5,066 nucleotides of DNA from Lachnoclostridium sp. UBA1781. Lineage in GTDB: Bacteria > Bacillota > Clostridia > Lachnospirales > Lachnospiraceae. Positions 1 through 5,066 of the stretch are shown in pieces. The stretch is from positions 3,764 through 8,829 of the forward strand of contig DCGJ01000177.1 of assembly GCA_002315495.1 (NCBI GenBank), read 5' to 3'. Positions within the stretch are counted from its first letter, which is position 1, and the number at the start of each line of letters is the position of its first letter. The position numbers were made by a program, and so were the translations under genes. The notes below the pieces were generated by a model that saw only the letters and a list, made by a program, of their open reading frames with translations, was not told the DNA's origin and did no database searches.

Positions 1-80
1 ACCTTGGTCGTAAGTCTTTAGAAGAGGTTCTCGCAAAGTTGAAGGAACTCGGATTATCTTTGAATTTGAGCGAAGAGTAG
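1..80 (+). CDS. rpoA: RNA polymerase alpha subunit, C-terminal end (partial)
   Basis: This is the last 25 codons of the RNA polymerase alpha subunit, cut by the window start; the reading frame begins at base 3 and ends at TAG 78-80. The peptide starts LGRKSLEEVLAKLKELG, the conserved last helices of the alpha C-terminal domain. That domain contacts UP-element DNA and transcription activators. The short acidic tail (LNLSEE) is ordinary for Firmicutes. The gene lies 70 nt before rplQ, the usual rpoA-rplQ order at the end of the large ribosomal-protein operon. Only the tail is visible, so the assignment rests on this motif plus the neighbour, but together these are strong. Confidence 0.93.
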   Translation, partial: LGRKSLEEVLAKLKELGLSLNLSEE

Positions 81-117
81 GATTACTCCGATAACTTCGT
101 AATGACACATAACTAGA

Positions 118-135
118 TGCCGCGGCCATGCGGCA
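118..135 (+). other. Small GC-rich hairpin in the rpoA-rplQ spacer
   Basis: TGCCGC (118-123) and GCGGCA (130-135) are perfect inverted repeats around a six-base loop, in an otherwise AT-leaning spacer. The hairpin ends three bases before the rplQ ribosome binding site (GGAGG within 138-144). No T-run follows, so it is not an intrinsic terminator. It could be an mRNA processing or stability element, or could modulate rplQ translation. The function is inferred only from position. Confidence 0.45.
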
Positions 136-150
136 GAGTGGAGGTTAAAA

Positions 151-684
151 ATGGCAGGTTATAGAAAACTTGGTAGAACCGCAAGTCAGAGAAAGGCATT
201 GCTCCGGAACCAGGTAACCGCTCTCTTGTTCAACGGCAAGATGGTTACCACCGAATCCAAGGCTAAAGAAATTCGCAGCATTGCTGAGAAGTACATCACA
301 CTTGCAGTTAAGGAAAAGGATAACTATGAAACCGTAACCGTTAAGGCTAAGGTTGCACAGAAGGATAAGGACGGCAAGCGCGTTAAGGAAGTCGTTAATG
401 GTAAGAAGGTAGACGTATTTACCGAAGTTGAGAAGACCATTAAGAAGGATAACCCATCCAGACTTCATGCTAGAAGACAGATGGAAGCTTACTTCTATCC
501 GGTAAAGAAGGTTGATCCTACCGTTAAGGGTAAGAAGGCCGTTAAGGAAGCTGATCTTGTTGCAAAGATGTTTGATGAGATTGCTCCTAAGTATGCAGAT
601 CGCAAGGGTGGCTACACCAGAATCGTTAAGATTGGTCAGCGTAAGGGCGATGCAGCAATGGAAGTATTGATTGAGTTAGTTTAA
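151..684 (+). CDS. rplQ: 50S ribosomal protein L17, enlarged form
   Basis: Ribosomal protein L17 binds 23S rRNA in the large subunit, on the side of the polypeptide exit. The N-terminal half matches the family: YRKLGRTASQRKALLRN (4-20), then a VTTESKAKEIR segment (32-42). The C-terminal half carries the family core AKMFDEIAPKYADRKGGYTRIVK (about 138-160) and ends ELV. The protein is 177 residues, against about 115-130 in most bacteria. The extra length falls in two Lys/Val-rich stretches, roughly 54-100 and 116-133, flanking the conserved SRLHARRQ helix (103-110). From memory this long form occurs in Lachnospiraceae and relatives. The start is ATG 151, with GTGGAGG at 138-144 and 6 nt spacing. 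Codon choice (AAG Lys, GTT Val, ACC Thr) is strongly biased, as expected of a highly expressed gene. It is followed 12 nt later by a terminator. Confidence 0.97.
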   Translation: MAGYRKLGRTASQRKALLRNQVTALLFNGKMVTTESKAKEIRSIAEKYITLAVKEKDNYETVTVKAKVAQKDKDGKRVKEVVNGKKVDVFTEVEKTIKKDNPSRLHARRQMEAYFYPVKKVDPTVKGKKAVKEADLVAKMFDEIAPKYADRKGGYTRIVKIGQRKGDAAMEVLIELV

Positions 685-696
685 TCAAGCGATATG

Positions 697-727
697 AGCA
701 GCGTAGAGAATTCTACGCTGCTTTTTT
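697..727 (+). terminator. Rho-independent terminator after rplQ
   Basis: An 11-bp perfect stem, AGCAGCGTAGA (697-707) with TCTACGCTGCT (712-722), closes a GAAT loop and runs into a tract of six T (722-727). This is a textbook intrinsic terminator for the rpoA-rplQ transcript. There is no matching T-run on the opposite strand, so it acts on + strand transcription only. It lies 12 nt after the rplQ stop and 26 nt before the ATPase start codon, which leaves no room for a promoter between them. Some readthrough, or a promoter inside rplQ, must therefore supply the ECF genes. Confidence 0.93.
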
Positions 728-738
728 GTAAAAATGGG

Positions 739-747
739 AAAGGAGGT
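739..747 (+). promoter_or_regulatory. Ribosome binding site that fixes the ecfA start
   Basis: AAAGGAGGT at 739-747 is a nearly full complement of the 16S rRNA 3' end, with seven bases between GGAGG and ATG 754. It decides between ATG 754 and the in-frame upstream ATG 694. The upstream ATG would translate the terminator hairpin and has no ribosome binding site. Confidence 0.9.
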
Positions 748-753
748 AGAACC

Positions 754-2583
754 ATGGGAATCATTACAACCGATCAACTTGTTCATGAATACATTCGTCG
801 CGATGAAAATGGTGATGAAATCGGACGCGAGCAGGCACTTCGAGGGGTGTCCATTGATATTCCGGCAGGAAGCTTTATTGCCGTGCTTGGTGCAAACGGT
901 TCCGGAAAGTCTACCTTCGCCAAGCATTTGAATGCATTATTGAATCCAACCTCAGGTACCGTTATTGTAAATGGCCTGGACACCCGCAAGGAAGAAAATC
1001 AGTGGGACATTCGCAAATCTGCCGGAATGGTATTTCAAAACCCGGACAATCAGATTGTTGCAACCGTTGTGGAGGAGGATGTCGCATTTGGCCCGGAGAA
1101 CCTCGGAGTGAAGCAGGAGGAGCTTCAGGGACGTGTCGACGAAGCCTTAAAGAAGGTTGGTATGTTCGAGTACCGCTATCATTCGCCGAACCGTCTTTCG
1201 GGCGGACAGAAGCAGCGTGTAGCGGTTGCGGGCATTATGGCGATGCGCCCGTCCTGTATTATTATGGATGAGCCGACGGCGATGCTTGATCCGAACGGAC
1301 GCAAGGAGGTCATTGATACGGTTCACCAGCTGAACAAGGAGGAGGGCATTACCGTCATCCTCATCACCCATTATATGGATGAGGTTGTCGGAGCGGATTA
1401 TATTTATGTCATGGACCATGGGGAAGTGGCCATGGAGGGCACTCCGCGTGAAATCTTTACCCATGTGAAGGAACTATCTGACATTCGTCTGTCCGTTCCG
1501 TGTGCGACCGAGCTTTGCCACCGTTTGCGGGAGGCAGGCATTTCCATGGAACTCTCCGGCGTATTAACCTCGAAGGATTTTGTAAATGCTTACAGAAACA
1601 CGCATTTTACTGATTTGTCGAAGGAATCGATAAAGAACCCGAACTCTGCGGAAAATGCGCTGAAATCGCCGAATACTGTGCGTGAAGAGGGCGCAAGTGG
1701 GGATGGGGAGCACTTAGATAATAATGAAGTGCTCTTAGAATTGCAAAATGTGTGCTACACCTATTCCGAAGGCACCACCTACGAGAAGAAGGCCTTAAAG
1801 AATATGAATCTGAAGATTCATGAGGGAGAGTTTGTGGGCTTAATCGGACATACCGGTTCCGGCAAATCCACCCTGATTCAGCACCTGAACGGACTCGTAA
1901 AGCCAACATCCGGTAAAGTGATGTTTAAGGGAGAGGATATTCACGGTGAGAAGTACTCGAAAAAGGCACTTCGCAGCAATGTGGGGCTGGTGTTTCAGTA
2001 TCCGGAATACCAGTTGTTTGAGGCAACGGTACTAAAGGATGTATGCTTTGGTCCGAAGAATCTTGGTCTGTCTCAGGAGGAAGCCGAGAAAAAGGCGAAG
2101 GAGGCCTTGGCCTTAGTTCACATCGATGAAACGATGTACAATTCAAACCCTCTTGAGCTTTCCGGCGGACAGAAGCGCCGCGTGGCAATCGCAGGCGTAC
2201 TGGCGATGAGCCCGAAGGTACTGGTCCTGGATGAACCGACCGCCGGTCTTGATCCGGTTGGACATGACGAGATTTTACAGGAAATCAATCACATCCATGA
2301 AGAAACCGGAATGACCGTTGTCCTCGTATCCCATAGTATGGAGGATGTTGCCGAATATGCCGACCGCGTGGTCGTGATGAGTGACGGCGAGTGCAAGCTA
2401 TACGGAACGCCGCAGCAGGTATTTCGAAATGTTTCGGAGCTGGAGTCGATGGGACTTGCAGCCCCACAGGTTTCTTATATTATGCAAATGCTCCACGCCG
2501 AAGGCTTGGCAAAGGAAGCATTTGCGATTACCTTGGATCAGGCGGTCAACGCCCTTCTTTCTGAAAGGAGGGAAACGCGATGA
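754..2583 (+). CDS. ecfA1A2: Fused ECF transporter ATPases EcfA1-EcfA2
   Basis: This is the energy subunit of an energy-coupling factor importer: two ABC ATPase domains, normally separate proteins, in one 609-residue chain. Domain 1 is EcfA1-like, with Walker A GANGSGKST 46-54, Q-loop FQNPDNQ (Q95), signature LSGGQ 148-152, Walker B with catalytic Glu (IIMDEPTA, E173), D-loop MLDP 177-180 and switch His H206. Its C-terminal region runs to about 280. A polar linker (about 281-325; Asn/Ser/Glu/Lys-rich) follows. Domain 2 is EcfA2-like, with GHTGSGKST 365-373, FQYPEYQLFEATV (Q415), LSGGQ 469-473, VLDEPTAGLDP (E494) and H527. Every catalytic motif is intact in both halves, so both sites should bind and hydrolyse ATP. 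The order A1-A2-T matches the usual ecfA1-ecfA2-ecfT operon. No ATG exists near the domain 2 start, which argues against two separate genes. The start is ATG 754. The gene symbol is descriptive, not an established name. Confidence 0.93.
   Translation: MGIITTDQLVHEYIRRDENGDEIGREQALRGVSIDIPAGSFIAVLGANGSGKSTFAKHLNALLNPTSGTVIVNGLDTRKEENQWDIRKSAGMVFQNPDNQIVATVVEEDVAFGPENLGVKQEELQGRVDEALKKVGMFEYRYHSPNRLSGGQKQRVAVAGIMAMRPSCIIMDEPTAMLDPNGRKEVIDTVHQLNKEEGITVILITHYMDEVVGADYIYVMDHGEVAMEGTPREIFTHVKELSDIRLSVPCATELCHRLREAGISMELSGVLTSKDFVNAYRNTHFTDLSKESIKNPNSAENALKSPNTVREEGASGDGEHLDNNEVLLELQNVCYTYSEGTTYEKKALKNMNLKIHEGEFVGLIGHTGSGKSTLIQHLNGLVKPTSGKVMFKGEDIHGEKYSKKALRSNVGLVFQYPEYQLFEATVLKDVCFGPKNLGLSQEEAEKKAKEALALVHIDETMYNSNPLELSGGQKRRVAIAGVLAMSPKVLVLDEPTAGLDPVGHDEILQEINHIHEETGMTVVLVSHSMEDVAEYADRVVVMSDGECKLYGTPQQVFRNVSELESMGLAAPQVSYIMQMLHAEGLAKEAFAITLDQAVNALLSERRETR
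1708..1734 (+). repeat. Inverted repeat at the EcfA1/EcfA2 fusion joint
   Basis: GAGCACTT (1708-1715) and AAGTGCTC (1727-1734) are perfect 8-bp arms around an 11-base AT-rich loop, and G-U pairs could extend the stem outward. The repeat lies inside the coding frame, in the last codons of the linker and the first of the EcfA2 domain. A GGGGAG purine tract (1705-1710) overlaps the left arm, and an in-frame GTG (1729-1731, Val326) lies in the right arm. It may be a relic of a former intergenic region, or an mRNA structure at the domain boundary. No T-run follows, so it is not a terminator. Confidence 0.5.
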
Positions 2584-3380
2584 TTCGTGATATAACCATT
2601 GGACAATACTACCCGGTGGATTCCGTGATTCATCGACTGGACCCACGTACCAAGCTTTTTGGCACACTGGTTTATATTGTCAGTCTGTTTTGCTTCGATA
2701 ATTTCCTTGGTTTTGTGGCTGCTGCCGCATTTTTCGCGGGGATTGTTATCCTGTCAAAGGTACCGTTTTCCTATATCTGTCGAGGGTTGCGGCCAATCAT
2801 CATTTTGTTGATGTTTACGGTGTTGTTTAATATCTTCTTTACACCGGGGCGCATATTGTTGCAGTGGAAGTTTATCAAGATTACCTATGAGGGTTTGTAT
2901 CGGGCCGGATTCATGGGAGTTCGATTAATCCTACTGATTCTTGGCTCATCCATGATGACCTTTACAACAACGCCGACGCAGTTGACTGACGGACTTGAAC
3001 GGGCGATGTCACCGCTTAAAATCGTCCGATTTCCGGTGCATGACATTGCCATGATGATGTCGATTGCGCTTCGTTTTATTCCGATTTTGCTCGAGGAAAC
3101 GGATAAGATTATGAAGGCGCAGCAGGCCCGTGGAGCTGATTTCGAAACCGGAAATATCTTTCATAGAGCGAAGGCTTTGATTCCGATTTTTATTCCGCTT
3201 CTGGTGTCGGCTTTTCGCCGCGCGTTTGACCTCGCGATGGCGATGGAGGCGCGTTGTTATCGCGGAGACAAGGGACGCACGAAGCTTCACCCGCTTCGTT
3301 ATAAGTTTCGGGATGGGATAGCCTATCTGTATTTTGCCGTATATATAGCGGTTATCATTTTGCTTAGAAAATGGATCTAA
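2580..3380 (+). CDS. ecfT: ECF transporter transmembrane scaffold EcfT
   Basis: EcfT is the membrane scaffold that links the EcfA ATPase pair to interchangeable substrate-binding S proteins and transmits ATP-driven motion. The N-terminus carries the family motif HRLDPRTKL (18-26). Hydrophobic stretches near 26-58, 69-88, 110-128, 152-170, 198-212 and 245-263 fit a multi-spanning protein. The two signature coupling motifs are present: ARG at 183-185 (AQQARGADF) and the second one in AMEARCYRG (221-229), whose Arg225 sits at the expected place. The length of 266 residues is normal. The start ATG 2580 overlaps the ATPase stop as ATGA, and AAAGGAGG (2564-2571) lies 8 nt upstream, so translation is probably coupled. 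No S component follows, which suggests the module is shared by S proteins encoded elsewhere (the group II ECF arrangement). Confidence 0.96.
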   Translation: MIRDITIGQYYPVDSVIHRLDPRTKLFGTLVYIVSLFCFDNFLGFVAAAAFFAGIVILSKVPFSYICRGLRPIIILLMFTVLFNIFFTPGRILLQWKFIKITYEGLYRAGFMGVRLILLILGSSMMTFTTTPTQLTDGLERAMSPLKIVRFPVHDIAMMMSIALRFIPILLEETDKIMKAQQARGADFETGNIFHRAKALIPIFIPLLVSAFRRAFDLAMAMEARCYRGDKGRTKLHPLRYKFRDGIAYLYFAVYIAVIILLRKWI

Positions 3381-3428
3381 AGCCTTCAAAGCAAAGTTTT
3401 TTTTCATAATAATGGATGGACATCCGGG

Positions 3429-3434
3429 AAGGAG
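3429..3434 (+). promoter_or_regulatory. Ribosome binding site for the GTG start of truA
   Basis: AAGGAG at 3429-3434 sits six bases before GTG 3441. No in-frame ATG competes nearby, and the conserved TruA N-terminus (KRIKLTIAYDGT) begins directly after this GTG, so the site settles the start. Confidence 0.85.
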
Positions 3435-3440
3435 AACCTT

Positions 3441-4187
3441 GTGAAGAGAATTAAACTCACGATTGCTTACGATGGAACGAATTATTCCGGCTGGCAGATG
3501 CAAAACAATGCAAAAACAGTGGAAGAGACGCTGGCAAATGCGCTATCCACGCTACTTCACGAGGAAGTTTCCCTGATTGGTGCCAGTCGTACGGACGCAG
3601 GAGTGCATGCTCTGGGAAATGTGGCCGCATTTGACACCGAAAGCCCGATTCCGCCGGAGAAAATCTGTTACGCGGTGAATTCCTTTTTGCCGGAGGACAT
3701 TCGTGTTGTAAAAAGCGAGGAGGTCGGAGAGGATTTTCACCCGCGATTTGGGGCGCATAACAAGTGCTACGAATATCTCGTAAGTTATGGCGCGTTTGAG
3801 AATCCGATGGAGCGTCTGTACAGTTATCACATTCGCAAAATGCCGAATATCGATGCCATGAAGGAAGCCGCAACGTACATTGTGGGTGAGCATGACTTCG
3901 AAAGCTTCTGTGCGGCGGGTGCGCAGGTGGTTAGTAAAGTTCGCACCGTGTATTCCCTGGATGTGCTTCCTGAGGAGAGTGGTCTTGTGATTCGAATTAC
4001 CGGAAACGGTTTTCTGTACAATATGGTTCGGATTATTGCCGGAACCCTTTTGAAAGTAGGGGAGGGCGCAATCGAACCAGAGACTGTGAAAGACATTATC
4101 GATGCCAAAAATCGAGAAAAGGCCGGACCGACGGCACCTGCGAAGGGACTTCGACTGGTCTGGATAGAGTATGATGATAAAAAATAA
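3441..4187 (+). CDS. truA: tRNA pseudouridine(38-40) synthase TruA
   Basis: TruA converts uridine to pseudouridine at positions 38, 39 and 40 in the anticodon stem-loop of many tRNAs, in the cytoplasm. The 248-residue chain has the usual length and all family landmarks: LTIAYDGTNYSGWQ (6-19), the catalytic motif SRTDAGVHA (49-57) with nucleophile Asp52, FHPRFGAHNKCYEY (99-112), GNGFLYNMVRIIAG (188-201) and a C-terminal APAKGLRLVWIEYD (233-245). Pro101 stands where FHARF is more common, a small variation. The start is GTG 3441, supported by AAGGAG 6 nt upstream. The gene lies 60 nt after ecfT and probably shares its transcript. The ecf-truA-rplM order is common in Firmicutes. The next genes start from their own promoter. 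Confidence 0.97.
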   Translation: MKRIKLTIAYDGTNYSGWQMQNNAKTVEETLANALSTLLHEEVSLIGASRTDAGVHALGNVAAFDTESPIPPEKICYAVNSFLPEDIRVVKSEEVGEDFHPRFGAHNKCYEYLVSYGAFENPMERLYSYHIRKMPNIDAMKEAATYIVGEHDFESFCAAGAQVVSKVRTVYSLDVLPEESGLVIRITGNGFLYNMVRIIAGTLLKVGEGAIEPETVKDIIDAKNREKAGPTAPAKGLRLVWIEYDDKK

Positions 4188-4251
4188 AGGTACATATGTG
4201 GAAAATGCGGCACTGAATGGCAAAAACTACATGTGCGAGGTGAGAAAACGC

Positions 4252-4290
4252 AAATTTTTTCTTGACAGGAGCATTTTCCTTATCTATAAT
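4252..4290 (+). promoter_or_regulatory. Consensus sigma-A promoter of the rplM-rpsI operon
   Basis: TTGACA (4262-4267) and TATAAT (4285-4290) match the -35 and -10 consensus perfectly, with the ideal 17-base spacer. An A3T6 tract directly upstream (4252-4260) resembles an UP element that the alpha C-terminal domain could bind. Transcription should start near 4296-4298, giving a leader of about 54 nt before rplM. A promoter this strong fits growth-rate-linked ribosomal protein expression. Confidence 0.93.
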
Positions 4291-4300
4291 GCAACAGGTG

Positions 4301-4320
4301 ACTGCGCAAAAGTGCGCGGT
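4301..4320 (+). promoter_or_regulatory. 5' leader hairpin of rplM (possible L13 autoregulatory leader)
   Basis: ACTGCGC (4301-4307) pairs with GCGCGGT (4314-4320) as a 7-bp stem with one G-U pair and an AAAAGT loop. It starts a few bases after the predicted transcription start and ends 16 nt before the rplM ribosome binding site (GGAGG 4337-4341). Firmicutes are known to carry an L13 leader RNA at this place that is thought to mediate feedback control by L13. I cannot confirm that this hairpin matches the published consensus. No T-run follows, so any control would act on translation or on RNA stability. Confidence 0.5.
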
Positions 4321-4350
4321 TTAGAATAATGAAAATGGAGGTTCATACCT

Positions 4351-4779
4351 ATGAAGAGTTATATGGCTACTGCAGAAGGTGTTGAAAGAAAGTGGTATGT
4401 TGTTGACGCTGAAGGCCAGACCCTTGGTCGTCTTGCATCCAACGTTGCAACCGTACTTAGAGGAAAGAACAAGCCTACCTTTACCCCTCACATTGATACC
4501 GGTGATTATGTAATCATCGTAAATGCTGAGAAGATTAAGGTTACCGGCAAGAAGTTGGATCAGAAGATTTACTTCAGCCATTCCGATTATCCGGGCGGTG
4601 TTCGTGAGACCTCTTTGAGAGATATGATTGCTAAGAAGCCTGTTGATGTTCTTGAAATCGCTGTTAAGGGCATGCTTCCAAAGGGACCTTTGGGAAGAAG
4701 CATGATGAACAAGCTTCATGTTTACGCTGGTCCTGAGCACCCACACAAGGCTCAGAATCCGGAAACCTTGACATTCTAA
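4351..4779 (+). CDS. rplM: 50S ribosomal protein L13
   Basis: L13 is an early-assembling large-subunit protein that binds 23S rRNA. The 142-residue length equals that of the E. coli protein. Landmarks are RKWYVVDAEGQTLGRLAS (13-30), FTPHIDTGDYVIIVNAEKI (44-62), the YFSHSDYPGG segment (74-83) and the family signature VKGMLPKGPLGRSMMNKLHV (105-124), followed by YAGPEHPHKAQNPE (125-138). The start is ATG 4351, with GGAGG at 4337-4341 and 9 nt spacing; the ATG at codon 5 has no such site. It is first in the operon behind a consensus promoter, with rpsI 22 nt downstream, the near-universal L13-S9 pair. Confidence 0.98.
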   Translation: MKSYMATAEGVERKWYVVDAEGQTLGRLASNVATVLRGKNKPTFTPHIDTGDYVIIVNAEKIKVTGKKLDQKIYFSHSDYPGGVRETSLRDMIAKKPVDVLEIAVKGMLPKGPLGRSMMNKLHVYAGPEHPHKAQNPETLTF

Positions 4780-4801
4780 TTAACAGAAAGGAGATACAAT
4801 C

Positions 4802-5066
4802 ATGGCTAAAGCAAAAGCAAGCAATAAGTTTTATGGCACCGGCAGACGTAAGAGCTCCGTTGCTCGTGTATACCTTACTGCAGGTACCGGTAAGATTACC
4901 GTTAATAAGAGAGATATTGATAACTACTTCGGTCTTGAGACCCTTAAGGTTATCGTTCGTCAGCCGCTCACTTTGATCAATGCAGCTGATAAGTTCGATG
5001 TAGCAGTTACCGTTCGTGGTGGCGGCTTCAGCGGCCAGGCAGGTGCAATCCGTCATGGTATTGCAA
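4802..5066 (+). CDS. rpsI: 30S ribosomal protein S9, N-terminal part (partial)
   Basis: This is the first 88 codons of S9, cut by the window end; the full family length is about 130 residues. S9 belongs to the small-subunit head, and its C-terminal tail (not in view) reaches towards the P-site tRNA. Visible family features are FYGTGRRKSSVARVYL (10-25), GKITVNKRDIDNYFG (30-44) and the signature VRGGGFSGQAGAIRHGIA (71-88). The start is ATG 4802, with AAAGGAG at 4787-4793 and 8 nt spacing. It lies 22 nt after rplM and has no promoter of its own, so the two are co-transcribed. Confidence 0.98.
   Translation, partial: MAKAKASNKFYGTGRRKSSVARVYLTAGTGKITVNKRDIDNYFGLETLKVIVRQPLTLINAADKFDVAVTVRGGGFSGQAGAIRHGIA

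Noticed and set aside
694..753. In-frame upstream ATG that would add 20 residues to the ATPase
   Set aside because: The added codons translate the terminator hairpin and U-tract, there is no ribosome binding site, and ATG 754 has an excellent one.
734..931. Short + strand frame starting just before the ATPase gene
   Set aside because: It overlaps the ATPase in another frame, has no binding site of its own, and its product shows no family resemblance.
3362..3405. T8 run after ecfT (3398-3405) as a terminator
   Set aside because: The only nearby stem, around 3362-3383, is AT-rich, bulged and some 15 bases from the T-run, so ecfT-truA readthrough is more likely.
4192..4216. ACATATGT palindrome and a six-codon reading frame (MWKMRH) after truA
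   Set aside because: It is an isolated 8-bp palindrome about 70 nt from the promoter with no partner site. The peptide lies upstream of the mapped promoter and has only a weak binding site.
3009..4223. Long antisense frames opposite ecfT and truA
   Set aside because: They are shadows of well-supported genes: no ribosome binding sites, no recognisable domains and unusual composition.
4233..4260. T6 run at 4255-4260 as a truA terminator
   Set aside because: The possible TGCG/CGCA stem has only 4 bp with an 11-base loop. The tract is better read as an UP-like element next to the -35 box.

Overview
The window looks like chromosomal DNA from a Gram-positive, Clostridia-type bacterium, most likely Lachnospiraceae or a close relative. 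Three things support this. The gene order is rpoA-rplQ-ecfA-ecfT-truA-rplM-rpsI, a housekeeping arrangement typical of Firmicutes. Purine-rich AGGAGG-type ribosome binding sites precede the genes. The L17 protein is an enlarged form that I associate with this family from memory. No mobile element, CRISPR array, tRNA or rRNA is visible. All genes are on the + strand, and the longest gene-free stretch is the 163 nt before rplM.

Layout: 1-80 is the 3' end of rpoA (RNA polymerase alpha). 151-684 is rplQ (ribosomal protein L17), followed by a strong intrinsic terminator (697-727). 754-2583 is one reading frame carrying both ATPases of an energy-coupling factor (ECF) vitamin/metal importer, EcfA1 and EcfA2, fused head to tail. 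2580-3380 is ecfT, the membrane scaffold, overlapping the ATPase gene by ATGA. 3441-4187 is truA (tRNA pseudouridine synthase), with a GTG start. A consensus sigma-A promoter (4262-4290) and a short structured leader then open the rplM-rpsI (L13-S9) operon, whose second gene runs off the window end.

How the genes work together: rpoA/rplQ close the large transcription-translation operon, and rplM/rpsI form a separately started ribosomal operon. Between them sits the shared ECF module (two ATPases plus EcfT), which would power substrate-binding S components encoded elsewhere, since none is present here. truA follows the module.

The most unusual point is the EcfA1-EcfA2 fusion through a polar linker of about 45 residues, with an 8-bp inverted repeat in the DNA at the junction. 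Other points are the L17 insertions, and a strong terminator placed only 26 nt before the ECF start codon with no room for a promoter in between. I do not see a wholly new system: the window is mainly core genome with one notable fusion and a few regulatory puzzles.
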